Made by a program: the position numbers and the translations under genes. This document shows, piece by piece, positions 34,887 to 44,607 of a DNA stretch of 64,000 bases. The stretch spans positions 868,001 through 932,000 of the forward strand of contig NZ_JAMLIX010000002.1 of assembly GCF_023953965.1 (NCBI RefSeq). Direction: 5' to 3'. A model generated the notes under the pieces. The model made no database searches. It saw nothing but the letters and a program-made list of their open reading frames with translations, and was not told the origin of the DNA. Position 1 is the first letter of the stretch; every line of letters starts with the position of its first letter. This DNA comes from Bosea sp. (in: a-proteobacteria). GTDB lineage: Bacteria > Pseudomonadota > Alphaproteobacteria > Rhizobiales > Beijerinckiaceae.

Positions 34887-35686
34887 AAGCTGGCGGGCGT
34901 ATTGATCCAGATCAGGACGGTCTGCGCATCCGCGGCGTTGCGCCAGGCATGCGGCCTGCGGCTTTCGAAATAGAGGCTGTCGCCGGCATTGAGGATGACG
35001 AAGCTGGTGCCGTCGAGGGCGATCTCGATGCTGCCGGACAGCACGTGGATGAACTCCTCGCCTTCATGCTGGTAGGTGCCTTCGCTGGAGGCGCCGGGAG
35101 CGAGCGCGAAGCGATGGCATTCCATCAGGGTCTGGCCCCGGGCCAGCGCCTGCACGGTGACGCCGGGCGAGGTCGGGGGCCAGACCGTCCACTCGCCCGC
35201 CCGCACCAGCGATTCGCGCGTGTCATGGTCCTCCTGCCCGCTCAAGGCGGCGAGCGTCGTGCCGAAATGGCGGGCGAGCTCGTGAAGGGTCTTGAAGGAC
35301 AGCCCCAGCGAGGTGCGCTCGAAGGTCGAGATGGCCGAGAGCGGTATGTCCGTCGCCTGGGCGACCTCTTCCAGGGTTTGCTGGGCCGCCTGCCGCAGGC
35401 GCCGGATCTTGGCCCCGATCAGGGCCGCCGCGTCTGCGGCCGGGGCCAGGCTCTCGGCCTCGGAATGGCGGATCCGCTCGGCGATGGCGGGGGGATTGAG
35501 CCCTTTCTCGCGCCGCAGCCAGGCAATCTCCCGCAAGCGGTCGAGCTGCTCGCGGCTGTAGAGGCGCTGGCCGGAAGCCGTCCGGATCGGCTCGATCAGA
35601 CCATGCGTCTCCCAGAGCCTCAGCGTTGAAGCCGATACGCCGGCCATCCTCGCCGCTTCGGCAATGCGAAATCGAAGAGGCTCCAC
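34883..35686 (-). CDS. Three-domain regulator: MerR-type HTH, XRE-type HTH and cupin
   Basis: With a GTG start at 35686 the protein has 267 residues. Residues 5-70 form a MerR winged helix (RIAEAARMAGVSASTLRLWE, then LIEPIRTASGQRLYSREQL). Residues 90-145 form an XRE/Cro HTH (IRRLRQAAQQTLEEVAQATD, SAISTFERTSLGLS). Residues about 180-265 are a cupin (YQHEGEEFIHVLSGSIEI, GDSLYFESRRPHAW) that would bind a small ligand. XRE-cupin regulators such as PuuR are known, but the added MerR domain is unusual. The GTG has GGGACC upstream; an ATG at 35785 would add 33 non-conserved residues. It is divergent from gabT over a strong dyad. Confidence 0.8.
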   Translation of the reverse strand: MEPLRFRIAEAARMAGVSASTLRLWETHGLIEPIRTASGQRLYSREQLDRLREIAWLRREKGLNPPAIAERIRHSEAESLAPAADAAALIGAKIRRLRQAAQQTLEEVAQATDIPLSAISTFERTSLGLSFKTLHELARHFGTTLAALSGQEDHDTRESLVRAGEWTVWPPTSPGVTVQALARGQTLMECHRFALAPGASSEGTYQHEGEEFIHVLSGSIEIALDGTSFVILNAGDSLYFESRRPHAWRNAADAQTVLIWINTPASF

Positions 35687-35765
35687 ATCCGGTCCCGTAC
35701 TGCGCGAGCCTAAGGCCGCTCGCCCGCGAAAGCTATGGCCAAAGCCTGTGCGCAGCCACTCTGTC

Positions 35766-35788
35766 TTCTTGCAGAAAATATGCAAGAA
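35766..35788. promoter_or_regulatory. Operator dyad TTCTTGCA-N7-TGCAAGAA between the regulator and gabT
   Basis: An inverted repeat with perfect 8-base arms and a 7-base centre in the divergent intergenic region. A possible gabT promoter, TTGCAG (35769-35774) and TAAAGT (35792-35797) with a 17-bp spacer, overlaps it. The dyad sits inside the spacer, as MerR-family sites do. It is the likely binding site of the neighbouring fusion regulator. Confidence 0.55.
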
Positions 35789-35842
35789 AATTAAAGTCGG
35801 CTGAACTCCTGCAGCGGGTGTCGGGGTCCTTCGGAGGTTCTC

Positions 35843-37153
35843 ATGTCAAACGTCGCCACAACGGATAGGGCTGCATCGAACGCGACCCTGGAGGCCCGCC
35901 GGAGCGCCGCGATCTCCCGCGGCGTCGGCGTGACCACGCAGATTTATGCGGACCGGGCGGAGAACGCCGAGATCTGGGACGCCGAAGGCCGCCGCTACAT
36001 CGATTTTGCGGCCGGCATCGCCGTGGTGAACACCGGCCACCGGCATCCCAGGGTGATCGCCGCGGTCAAGGAGCAGCTCGATCGCTTCACGCACACCTGC
36101 CACCAGGTCGTGCCCTATGAGATCTATGTCCGGCTGGCGGAGCGGCTGAACGCGCTCGTTCCCGGCGCTTTCGCCAAGAAGACCATCTTCGTCACGACCG
36201 GTGCCGAGGCGACGGAGAACGCGGTGAAGATCGCGCGCGCGGCGACAGGCCGATCGGCCGTGATCGCGTTCGCCGGCGCTTTCCACGGCCGCACCTTCAT
36301 GGGCATGTCGATGACCGGCAAGGTCGCGCCATACAAGGTCGGCTTCGGCCCGATGATGCCGGAGGTCTACCACATCCCGTTCCCGGTCGAGCTGCACGGC
36401 GTCACGGCGGAAGCCTCGCTCGCCGCGCTCGACAAGCTGTTCAAGGCCGATGTCGATCCCGCTCGCGTCGCCGCCTTCATCGTCGAGCCCGTGCAGGGCG
36501 AGGGCGGCTTCTACGAGGCGCCGCGCGCCTTCCTGGCCGAGCTCAGGGCGCTGGCGGACCGTCACGGCATCATGCTGATCGCCGACGAGGTCCAGACCGG
36601 CTTCGCCCGCACGGGCCGCATGTTCGCGATGGAGCGCGCCGGCGTCGCCGCCGACATCACGACCATGGCCAAGGGCCTCGGCGGCGGATTTCCGATCGCG
36701 GCGGTCACGGGGCGCGCCGAGATCATGGATGCGCCCGGCGTCGGTGGCCTCGGCGGAACCTATGGCGGCAATCCGATCGGCGTCGCGGCCGGCAATGCGG
36801 TGCTCGACGTCATCGCCGAGGAGCATCTGTGCGAGCGGGCGGAGGCGCTGGGCTCCCGCTTGAAGCAGCGCCTGCAGTCGCTCGTCGAGGCGGTGCCCCA
36901 GATCGCCGACATCCGCGGCCCCGGCTTCATGAACGCGGTCGAATTCAACCTGCCCGGCACCGCCACTCCGGCACCCGATTTCACCAACAGGGTCCGCCTG
37001 CGGGCGCTGGAGAAGGGCCTGATCCTCCTGACCTGCGGCGTCCATGGCAATGTGATCCGGTTCCTGGCGCCATTGACGATCGGTGACGCCCTGTTCTCGG
37101 AGGCCCTCGACATCCTCGAGGCGAGCCTGCGCGAATGCGCTGCCGAGGCTTGA
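35843..37153 (+). CDS. gabT: 4-aminobutyrate aminotransferase GabT
   Basis: A 436-residue class-III PLP aminotransferase. TTGAEATENAVKIAR near residues 115-129 binds the cofactor phosphate, AFHGRTF is typical of the class, and VEPVQGEGGF and IADEVQTGFARTG hold the PLP-binding Asp. The Schiff-base lysine is in TTMAKGLGGGFP. It transfers the amino group of GABA (or a related omega-amino acid) to 2-oxoglutarate. The RBS CGGAGG precedes the ATG. The divergent cupin regulator fits control by a polyamine- or GABA-type inducer. An MFS gene follows after 86 bp. Confidence 0.88.
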   Translation: MSNVATTDRAASNATLEARRSAAISRGVGVTTQIYADRAENAEIWDAEGRRYIDFAAGIAVVNTGHRHPRVIAAVKEQLDRFTHTCHQVVPYEIYVRLAERLNALVPGAFAKKTIFVTTGAEATENAVKIARAATGRSAVIAFAGAFHGRTFMGMSMTGKVAPYKVGFGPMMPEVYHIPFPVELHGVTAEASLAALDKLFKADVDPARVAAFIVEPVQGEGGFYEAPRAFLAELRALADRHGIMLIADEVQTGFARTGRMFAMERAGVAADITTMAKGLGGGFPIAAVTGRAEIMDAPGVGGLGGTYGGNPIGVAAGNAVLDVIAEEHLCERAEALGSRLKQRLQSLVEAVPQIADIRGPGFMNAVEFNLPGTATPAPDFTNRVRLRALEKGLILLTCGVHGNVIRFLAPLTIGDALFSEALDILEASLRECAAEA

Positions 37154-37239
37154 GCCTCTCGACCACGGGATCGACGACGGTCTCGCGATGACATATCTCT
37201 GCCCGGGCACATAGCCTGGGCACCGGGGCGAATCTGGGG

Positions 37240-38451
37240 ATGTCTGCCGCTGCAACCGAGCCGGGCCCTTGGCGGGTCGCGGCGATCGCGCTTTTGTGCC
37301 TCGTCGTCCAGGCGCTCAGTTCCTTCATCGCCCTTTCCGTGCCGGTGCTCGCGCCCTCGATCGCCGCCAGCCGCTCCTGGAGCGGCGCGCTCGTCGGCTA
37401 CTACCCGTTCTTCATGTATGTCGGCGCCCTGGCGGCGACCTTTGGAGGCATGCGCGTCCTGCACGGCATCGGCCCGCTGAAGGTGAGCCTGATCAGCGTG
37501 GCGTTGAGCGCGCTCGGGCTGTCGCTGATGCTCGGCTCGACGCTCGCCATGCTCGTCCTCGGCGCGCTGGTGATCGGCCTCGGCTACGGCCCGGTCGTGC
37601 CCGCGACGTCGCATGTCCTGAGCGCCGGCACCGGACGGCGCTATGCCAACCTGATCTTCTCGTTCAAGCAGACCGGCGCGCCGCTCGGCGGCCTGGTCGC
37701 GGGGCTGTGCGTCCCGCCGCTCGTCGATGCGCTGTCCCTGCAGGGCGCGGTCACCGCGCTCACGGGCGGCTCGATCGTCGCCTGCCTGCTGCTTGCCGCG
37801 ACGCTTCCCTTCGCCGAGGTGCGCGAGCCTGCCGGCCGGACCAGGGCGCCGCGCTTCTTCGAGCCGATCGCCGATGTCCTGCGCATTCCGACGTTGCGCC
37901 GCATGATGGCGGCCTCCTTCACCTATTCCGGCATGCAGCTTTGCCTCGGGGCCTTCCTGCCGGTCTATCTCGTCGAACGCCAGGGCCTGTCGCTTTCGGC
38001 CGCGGGCTGGATCTTTGGGGCAAGCCAGATCGGCAGCATCGTCGGTCGGCTCGCCCTTGGCTGGATCGCCGATCGCTTGCTTGCTCCCTTCACGGTCGTC
38101 GTCGGGCTCGGCTTTGCCATGGCGCTCTGCGCGGTCGGTGTGGCGGTGTTCACGCCGGCCTGGCCGCTTTGGGCGATGGCGGTCGTCTCGTGCCTCTTCG
38201 GCGCCACGGCGCTCGGCTGGAACGGGGTGCTCTATGCCGAGGTCGCTCGCCTGGCGCCGGCCGGCCGGGCGGGGGTCATGACCAGCGGCGCGGTGAGCAT
38301 CAATTTCCTCGGCGTGCTGCTCGGCCCGCTGCTGTTCAGCGCCGTGCTCGCCGCGACGGGGGGATATGAAGCCGGCTTCGCCGTGATGGCGGCCTTCGTG
38401 ACCGGCGGCGCGGCGATCGCCCTGTTCGGGCGTCGACGACGGACGATCTAG
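37240..38451 (+). CDS. MFS transporter (CynX/NimT-like)
   Basis: A 403-residue 12-helix major facilitator. The first helix is at residues 12-34 (VAAIALLCLVVQAL), VGYYPFFMYVGALAATFGG covers the second helix, and FSFKQTGAPLGG in the fifth resembles the CynX/YycB uptake group. Helices 7-12 begin at about residue 215. It probably carries a small organic anion or amine. Following gabT suggests an uptake partner, but no substrate can be read. It shares its CTAG stop with the convergent TetR gene. Confidence 0.85.
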   Translation: MSAAATEPGPWRVAAIALLCLVVQALSSFIALSVPVLAPSIAASRSWSGALVGYYPFFMYVGALAATFGGMRVLHGIGPLKVSLISVALSALGLSLMLGSTLAMLVLGALVIGLGYGPVVPATSHVLSAGTGRRYANLIFSFKQTGAPLGGLVAGLCVPPLVDALSLQGAVTALTGGSIVACLLLAATLPFAEVREPAGRTRAPRFFEPIADVLRIPTLRRMMAASFTYSGMQLCLGAFLPVYLVERQGLSLSAAGWIFGASQIGSIVGRLALGWIADRLLAPFTVVVGLGFAMALCAVGVAVFTPAWPLWAMAVVSCLFGATALGWNGVLYAEVARLAPAGRAGVMTSGAVSINFLGVLLGPLLFSAVLAATGGYEAGFAVMAAFVTGGAAIALFGRRRRTI

Positions 38452-39071
38452 CGGCCCGCCGGGAACTTGAACTGCCCGGCCACCAGGGCCTTCCAGTCCG
38501 CCAGGAGCTTGTCCTGCAACCCTGCGCCGCCGTCGGTGCTGAAATTGTGATGCAGCGCGATGCCGCGCAGGACGCACAGGGTCAGCTGCACGAAGTGCTT
38601 CACCTTCTCGTCGCTCGGGCTGGCGCCGAGGAGGTGGGCGGTCAGCTTGTCGCGATGCTCGGTCCACCGGACCATGATCGCGCGGATGCCGTTGCCCAGC
38701 TCGTCGTCCTTGCGGGCGGCGAGCATGATCTCGAGGCTGGCGACATATTGCGTCGAATGAAAGAGCTTGGTCCAGAGCAGGTCGGTGAGCTCGACCGGCG
38801 TCATATGTCCCGCGTGAATGGTGTCGTTCGCCCAGTCCCGCTCCCAGGACGTCAGCAAATAGTCGTAGGCCGCGATGATCAGATGGTTGCGGCTGGGGAA
38901 CTGGTGCGTGAGCGCGCCGCGCGAGACATTGGCCCGCCTGGCCACGTCATCGGTCGCGAAGCGCCCATAGCCCACATCGGTCATCGCATCGAGGGCAGCG
39001 CGACATAGTTTCTCGCGGGTTTCCTCAGACCGTTCGGCCTGGGTCCGCCGGATTGCTTTGCGTCTGTCCAT
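38448..39071 (-). CDS. TetR family transcriptional regulator
   Basis: A 207-residue regulator. The TetR HTH lies at residues 12-58 (EETREKLCRAALDAMTDVGY, TTDDVARRANVSRGALTHQF in parts), followed by an all-helical ligand domain. ATG 39071 keeps a short basic N-terminus; the open frame continues upstream without similarity. It is divergent from the second liv operon, whose upstream region holds an AAACAA/TTGTTT dyad, so it probably represses that operon. Confidence 0.87.
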   Translation of the reverse strand: MDRRKAIRRTQAERSEETREKLCRAALDAMTDVGYGRFATDDVARRANVSRGALTHQFPSRNHLIIAAYDYLLTSWERDWANDTIHAGHMTPVELTDLLWTKLFHSTQYVASLEIMLAARKDDELGNGIRAIMVRWTEHRDKLTAHLLGASPSDEKVKHFVQLTLCVLRGIALHHNFSTDGGAGLQDKLLADWKALVAGQFKFPAGR

Positions 39072-39220
39072 TCGTCTCGTCGTAGAGCAGCGCTCACAGG
39101 TGAAGACGGCTGCGGCCGAATCCGAGGCGTCGGACTCAATACAGCGTTGCCCTGCCGATCCGCAATGCCGGCAGCGGGCATCCCGTGGATATGTGGCGCA
39201 TGCCGCAGGGACCAACATAA

Positions 39221-39249
39221 AAACAAATATGATTGTTTCTTTGTTGACT
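39221..39249 (+). promoter_or_regulatory. AAACAA-N6-TTGTTT dyad and -35-like TTGACT upstream of the second liv operon
   Basis: The 284 bp between the TetR gene and livG are AT-rich near 39210-39250. The inverted repeat spans 39221-39238, and TTGACT lies at 39244-39249 with a weak TTACTC 17 bp further. The remaining bases of the gap show no gene or other feature. The dyad is a candidate TetR site. Confidence 0.4.
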
Positions 39250-39355
39250 CGCAAGCGCCGCCGTGATTACTCGCCGCCACGGCAACGACGGCCATCCGCC
39301 ATCTGATTGCCATTGCCTGTCTCCGTAAGAAGTCGCATCCTTCGATGGGGGAGCC

Positions 39356-40107
<752 letters not shown>

Positions 40108-40111
<4 letters not shown>

Positions 40112-40815
40112 CCGCGCTGACCGTCGAGAACGTCGTCGCGGGCTATTCTGCGGGCGACCAGATCCTGAAGGGCGTGGATTTCGTCGTGAATCCGCGCGAG
40201 ATCGTCTGCATCGTCGGCCCCAACGGCGCGGGAAAATCGACGCTGCTCAAGACGATCGCCGGGCTGCTGCGGCCCTCGCAGGGCAGCATCCGCTTCGCCG
40301 ATACGCCGATCGGCGGGCTGAAGCCGCACGACATCTCCAAGCGCGGCCTCGCCTTCGTGCCGCAGGAGCAAAACGTCTTCGGCAACATGACCGTCTACGA
40401 GAACCTCGAAATGGGCGGCTTCGTCGCCCCGGCGCATTTCCGTGCCCGCGCCGACGAGGTGATGAACCATTTTCCGATCCTGCGCCAGAAGCGCTCGCAG
40501 CTGGCGAGGACGCTGTCCGGCGGGCAGCGCCAGCTTCTCGCCGTCGGCATGGCGCTGATGGTCGATCCCGATCTGATCATGCTCGACGAGCCGACCGCCG
40601 GCTTGTCGCCGGCCGCCGCCGGGGAATTGTTCAGCGAGATCGTCCGGCTGCGCGAGGCCGGCAAGGCGATCGCGCTCGTCGAGCAGAACGCCCGCGACGC
40701 CATGGCGATCTCGGACCGGACCTATATTCTCGTCGATGGCAAGAACAGCATCGATGGCCCGTCGCAGGAATTGCTGGCCGACGAAGGCATCAGCCGCATG
40801 TTCCTGGGCGGCTAG
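40108..40815 (+). CDS. livF: Branched-chain amino-acid type ABC transporter ATP-binding protein LivF (second system)
   Basis: A 235-residue ATPase with Walker A GPNGAGKST, signature LSGGQRQLLAVGMAL, Walker B IMLDEPTAGLSP and ALVEQNARDAM. The ATG at 40108 overlaps the livG stop. The TAG stop (40813-40815) is part of the CTAG that begins repeat copy C, so the last codon context is set by the repeat. It pairs with the preceding LivG. Confidence 0.92.
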
Positions 40816-40919
40816 AGCGTCGGATGCGAAAAGTGGAATCCATTTTTCGGAAAAATCCGATGCTCTGCCAATGAGATAGATCATCGTCACCGCGCCCGGT
40901 GGGACGCGCGACGATCTAG
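40812..40919 (+). repeat. Composite palindromic element, copy C
   Basis: A 108-bp element in the same orientation as copy A, with CTAG at 40812-40815 and 40916-40919. Module 1 is a hairpin with arms AGAGCGTCGGAT and ATCCGATGCTCT and inner CGAAAAGTGGA-type sequence. Module 2 has GATCATCG, CGCGCCC, GGGACGCG and CGATC. It lies inside the second liv operon between livF and the binding-protein gene. Confidence 0.85.
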
Positions 40920-40958
40920 CCCAGCGTTTTTCACCGCGTCGCTCATGGGAGGAGCACG

Positions 40959-42149
40959 ATGAACAGAAGAAGCTTTCTTGCCGGAACCGCCTGCCTGACC
41001 GCCAGCCTCGGGGCGCCGGCCGTCCTGCGGGCGCAGGGCAGCGTTCTCAAGCTCGGCGTGCTGACGCCGCTGACCGGGGCCGGATCGCAGGACGGCCCGC
41101 GCATGCTCAAGGCGATGCAGGCCGTCGTCGACGAGGTCAACAAGGCCGGCGGCGTCCTCGGCCGGCAGGTCGCGCTGATCGTCGAGGACGACCAGACCAA
41201 TCCCGAGGCGGCGGTGCGCGCCGCGCAGAAGCTCGTCGGCGTCGACGGCGTGCCGGTTATCATGGGCACCTGGGCCTCGGCGGTCACCTCGGCCGTCGCC
41301 CCGGTCTGCTGGGAGAGCAAGACCGCGCTGATGACGGTGTCGGGCGCGGATTCGATCACCCAGCTTCCCCACCAGGGCTACATCTTCCGCACGCAGCCGA
41401 CGACCACCCTGCAAGCGACCAAGCATGCCGAGTACATCGCCTCCACCGGTGCGAAGAAGGTGTACTACCTCGCCGTCCAGACGCCCTTCGCCGTTCCGAT
41501 GAAGGACATCATGGCCAATGTGCTGTCGGGCAACGGGGCCTCGATGGTCGGCGGCCTCGTCTACGAGCCGTCGAAGACGAGCTATCGCTCCGAGATCGAC
41601 CGCGCGCTCGCGGCCAAGCCCGACATGATCTATCTCAACAGCTACTCGCCCGACGTGACGGTGCTGCTGAAGGATTTGTTCCGCGCCGGCTATACCGGCG
41701 GGCGGCTGACCCAGTCCTATGCCTATAACACCAAGGTGGCGGAGAGCCTGCCGGCGGAGGTGACTGACGGGCTCGTCAACGTCCAGCCCTCCAGCGACAT
41801 CGACAGCGCGGCCTTCTCGCTCGCCCAGAAGCGGCTCGGCCTCGAGGCGCCCGATTCCTACGAAGCGCAGGCGACCGATTGGGCCAGCCTGGCGCTGCTC
41901 GCCATCGAGAAGGCGAAGAAGGCGACGGGCACCGACATTCGCGACAATGTCCGCGCGATCTCGCAGGGCGGCGGCACCAAGGTCGGATCGGCGGTCGAGG
42001 GCCTCAAGCTGCTGCGCGAGGGCAAGGACGTCAATTACGACGGCGTGAGCGGGCCCTGCGACTTCAACGAGAAGGGCGACATCATCGATTGCCGCTTCCG
42101 CTACGGCCTGGCGAAGGGCGCCAAGATCGAACTGATCAAAGTCGTCTGA
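40959..42149 (+). CDS. Branched-chain amino-acid type ABC transporter substrate-binding protein (second system, Tat-like signal)
   Basis: A 396-residue periplasmic binding protein. The N-terminus MNRRSFLAGTACLTASLG has a twin-arginine motif (NRRSFLAG) before the hydrophobic stretch, with cleavage after LRAQ near residue 27. This suggests export by the Tat system, unlike the Sec signal of the first system's binding protein. The mature protein has the peripla_BP_6 fold (LKLGVLTPLTGAGSQDG). It starts 39 bp after repeat C, has GGGAGGAG as RBS and is followed by another palindromic repeat. Its ligand is unknown; the downstream amidohydrolase suggests a cyclic or acylated amine. Confidence 0.9.
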   Translation: MNRRSFLAGTACLTASLGAPAVLRAQGSVLKLGVLTPLTGAGSQDGPRMLKAMQAVVDEVNKAGGVLGRQVALIVEDDQTNPEAAVRAAQKLVGVDGVPVIMGTWASAVTSAVAPVCWESKTALMTVSGADSITQLPHQGYIFRTQPTTTLQATKHAEYIASTGAKKVYYLAVQTPFAVPMKDIMANVLSGNGASMVGGLVYEPSKTSYRSEIDRALAAKPDMIYLNSYSPDVTVLLKDLFRAGYTGGRLTQSYAYNTKVAESLPAEVTDGLVNVQPSSDIDSAAFSLAQKRLGLEAPDSYEAQATDWASLALLAIEKAKKATGTDIRDNVRAISQGGGTKVGSAVEGLKLLREGKDVNYDGVSGPCDFNEKGDIIDCRFRYGLAKGAKIELIKVV

Positions 42150-42153
42150 TCTC

Positions 42154-42209
42154 GAGCATTTTCGAGCGAAGCGGGCACCGGTTCGCGTGAAGAAAATGCG
42201 GCAAAACAA
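42154..42209 (+). repeat. Short palindromic intergenic repeat (GCATTTTC type)
   Basis: Outer arms GCATTTTC and GAAAATGC and inner arms GCGAA and TTCGC form a two-step hairpin. This sequence type is widespread between genes in Hyphomicrobiales (from general knowledge). Only one copy was seen here. It lies after the binding-protein gene and before livH and may stabilise the upstream mRNA. Confidence 0.7.
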
Positions 42210-42224
42210 AAGCTGGGCGGGGCG

Positions 42225-43085
42225 ATGGAAATTCTGCAACTGATCGCAAACGGCGTCATGGCGGGGAGCATCCTCGCCGTCCCCGCCATCGGGCTTACCG
42301 CCATGTATGCGGTGCTGCGGTTCCCGAATTTCGCCATCGCCTCGCATGCCACGGCCGGGGCCTTCGCGGGCTGGACGGCAAACGCGCTGTTCGGCCTGCC
42401 GATCCTGCCGTCCCTCCTCGTCGCCCTGCTGGTCGGCGGGCTGATCGGCCTCGTGACCGACGAGTTCGTGCTGAAGCCGTTCCGCAAGGCCGGCTTCATC
42501 ACGACCGCGATCGGCTCGCTGGCGCTGACGATCGGGCTCGAGAACGTCGTGCGCCTCTTCTACGGCAACGATCTGCGCGGCTACGACCTGCCGCTCGCCC
42601 GCGACATCGTCGTCGCCGGCATCCATGTCGGGCCGCAGCAGCTGCATAACATCGCCATCTCGGTCGCGATCATGGCGCTGGTCTTCGGCTTCCTCACCTT
42701 CACCCGCATGGGCAAGGCGATGCGCGCGGTCGCGGACAACCCGCAGCTCGCCGACATCAAGGGCATCGACGCGCGCACCGTCGGGCGCATCGTCTCCTTC
42801 ATGGGGATGGGGCTCGCCGGGATCGGCGGCATGCTGATCGGGCTCGATTCCTCGATCGACCCGATGACGGGCTTTCGCGCCATGCTGCCGATCTTCGCGG
42901 CGGCGGTCGTCGGCGGCCTCGGCAGCGTGCCCGGCGCGGTGGTGGGCGCGCTGGTGGTCGGCATCGCCGAGGAACTGTCGCTGCTTGCCCTGCCGGCGAG
43001 CTACAAATCCTCGATCGCCTTCCTGGCGATCCTCGTCATCCTGACGCTGCGGCCGCAAGGCATTCTCGGGCGCGAGGGCAACTGA
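42225..43085 (+). CDS. livH: Branched-chain amino-acid type ABC transporter permease LivH (second system)
   Basis: A 286-residue permease. It opens EILQLIANGVMAGSILAVPA and has LRFPNFAIASHATAGAFAGW where LivH proteins carry the NFAHG region; the His and Gly order differs from the canonical motif. About eight membrane segments are visible, and the C-terminus ends LTLRPQGILGREG. It starts 16 bp after the palindromic repeat, and livM begins one base after its stop. Confidence 0.9.
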   Translation: MEILQLIANGVMAGSILAVPAIGLTAMYAVLRFPNFAIASHATAGAFAGWTANALFGLPILPSLLVALLVGGLIGLVTDEFVLKPFRKAGFITTAIGSLALTIGLENVVRLFYGNDLRGYDLPLARDIVVAGIHVGPQQLHNIAISVAIMALVFGFLTFTRMGKAMRAVADNPQLADIKGIDARTVGRIVSFMGMGLAGIGGMLIGLDSSIDPMTGFRAMLPIFAAAVVGGLGSVPGAVVGALVVGIAEELSLLALPASYKSSIAFLAILVILTLRPQGILGREGN

Positions 43086-43086
43086 C

Positions 43087-44031
43087 ATGGAAATCTACAT
43101 CCTCAGCATTTCCATCATCGCCTGCATCTACGCGATCATGGCGCTCGGCCTCAACGTGATGTGGGGCATGGCGGGGCTGGTCAATCTCGGCCTCGTCGGC
43201 TCGATGGCGGTCGGTGCCTATACCAGCGCCCTGCTGACGACCTCGGCCGGCGTGTCCATTCCGCTCGGCATCCTGGCGGGCATCGTCGCCGCCACGCTGT
43301 TCGGCGCGGTCCTGTGCCTCATCACCAGCCGGCTCAAGGAGCATTATCTCGCCATCGTCACGCTCGGCTTCGCCGAAGCGATCCGCATCGTCGCCTCCAA
43401 CGAGATCTGGCTGACGCATGGCACAGACGGCATTTCCGGCATTCCGGGGCCGTTTCGCGGCACCGTCACGACGTTCCAGTACAACCTGATCTTTCTCGCC
43501 ATCGTCGCGGTCATCGCCTTGGCCGTCTACGTCTTCTGCCAGCGCATCCTCTATTCGCCCTTCGGGCGCGTCCTCCATGCCATCCGCGACGACGAGGTCG
43601 TCGTCGGCGTCGCCGGCAAGGATGCCCGCGTCTTCAAGGTGCAGGCCTTCGCCATCGGCAGCGGCATCATCGGCCTCGCCGGGGCGCTCTACGCGCACTA
43701 CACCTCCTTCATCGCGCCGGAACTCTTCGTGCCGCTGATCACGCTCTATGTGAAGCTGTCGCTGCTGGCCGGCGGTGTCGGCAACAACCGCGGCGCCATT
43801 CTCGGCGCAGGGCTGGTGATCATCATCCTGGAAGGCACGCGCTTCCTGGTGCCCTACATCCCCTATATCACGCCGCCGCAAGGGGCCGCGATCCGCGAGC
43901 TCCTGCTCAGCGCGGGCCTGCTCATCGTCCTGCGCTACCGGGTGAAGGGCCTGATCCCGGAAGCCCATGACCATCTCACGGTAAGGCCGGCGGTGCTGGC
44001 TGAAGCCGCGCTCCGCCGGCAGCCGGCCTGA
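43087..44031 (+). CDS. livM: Branched-chain amino-acid type ABC transporter permease LivM (second system)
   Basis: A 314-residue permease with about eight hydrophobic segments. ALGLNVMWGMAGLVNLGLVGS near residues 20-40 corresponds to the LivM core, and GTDGISGIPGPF matches the periplasmic loop usually reading GxxGI. It completes the second importer (G-F-K-H-M). A GAF-domain gene follows within 16 bp, so it belongs to the same transcript. Confidence 0.9.
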   Translation: MEIYILSISIIACIYAIMALGLNVMWGMAGLVNLGLVGSMAVGAYTSALLTTSAGVSIPLGILAGIVAATLFGAVLCLITSRLKEHYLAIVTLGFAEAIRIVASNEIWLTHGTDGISGIPGPFRGTVTTFQYNLIFLAIVAVIALAVYVFCQRILYSPFGRVLHAIRDDEVVVGVAGKDARVFKVQAFAIGSGIIGLAGALYAHYTSFIAPELFVPLITLYVKLSLLAGGVGNNRGAILGAGLVIIILEGTRFLVPYIPYITPPQGAAIRELLLSAGLLIVLRYRVKGLIPEAHDHLTVRPAVLAEAALRRQPA

Positions 44032-44047
44032 CTCGAGGATGCTCCCC

Positions 44048-44554
44048 ATGCACGACTGCAAACCGACGCTGGACGATGTCGGCCGCCTCGTCTCCTCGTT
44101 GACCGGGCCGCACGATCTGGTCGGGACCTGCAAGGTTCTCGACGGGATCCTCGCCCGGCTCTACGGCCACAAGCTGTTCACCGTCCTGCGCTTCATCCGC
44201 AAGGACATGGAAAGCGAGCGCTTCTATTCCAGCGATCCGGCGACCTATCCGGTGCTCGGGCGCAAGGCCACGCCCGAGACCGTCTGGGGCAAGGTCGTGC
44301 TGACCGACGGCGAGATCATGATCTCCCGCGACGCCGACGACATCCGCAGGAACTTCTCGGACCACGAGACGATCTTCGCGCTGGGCGTCGGCAGCATGAT
44401 CAACGTTCCGCTGCTCTGGAACGGCGAGATCCTGGGCTCGGCCAACATCTCCTTCGCCGGCGACGGCTACCGGGCCGCCGATCCCGCCGATCTGAGGATG
44501 CTCGTCGGCATCGCGGCGCCCGTCGTCGCCAGCGCATTTCCGGTCGAGGACTGA
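44048..44554 (+). CDS. Single-domain GAF protein
   Basis: A 168-residue protein made almost wholly of one GAF domain (about residues 20-165): CKVLDGILARLYGHKLFTVL, then PETVWGKVVLTDGEIMISRD and LGVGSMINVPLLWNGEILGSANIS. GAF domains bind small ligands, nucleotides or redox groups. There is no output domain. The ATG at 44048 has GAGG 9 bases upstream; 44039 is the alternative. It is a clear paralogue of the convergent GAF protein at 45903, the two flanking an amidohydrolase. Its function is unknown; a ligand-binding accessory or allosteric partner is possible. Confidence 0.8.
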   Translation: MHDCKPTLDDVGRLVSSLTGPHDLVGTCKVLDGILARLYGHKLFTVLRFIRKDMESERFYSSDPATYPVLGRKATPETVWGKVVLTDGEIMISRDADDIRRNFSDHETIFALGVGSMINVPLLWNGEILGSANISFAGDGYRAADPADLRMLVGIAAPVVASAFPVED

Positions 44555-44607
44555 CCGTCGCGGCATCCGGCGCGCGCCGTTTCCGTTAAATCTCAGGGGA
44601 TACGAAA

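Noticed and set aside
37154..37239. A terminator between gabT and the MFS gene
   Set aside because: No strong stem followed by a T-run was found; the two genes may be co-transcribed.
40887..43088. A 733-codon minus-strand open frame opposite the second LivK/LivH genes
   Set aside because: It is the reverse complement of well-supported transporter genes and shows no recognisable motif.
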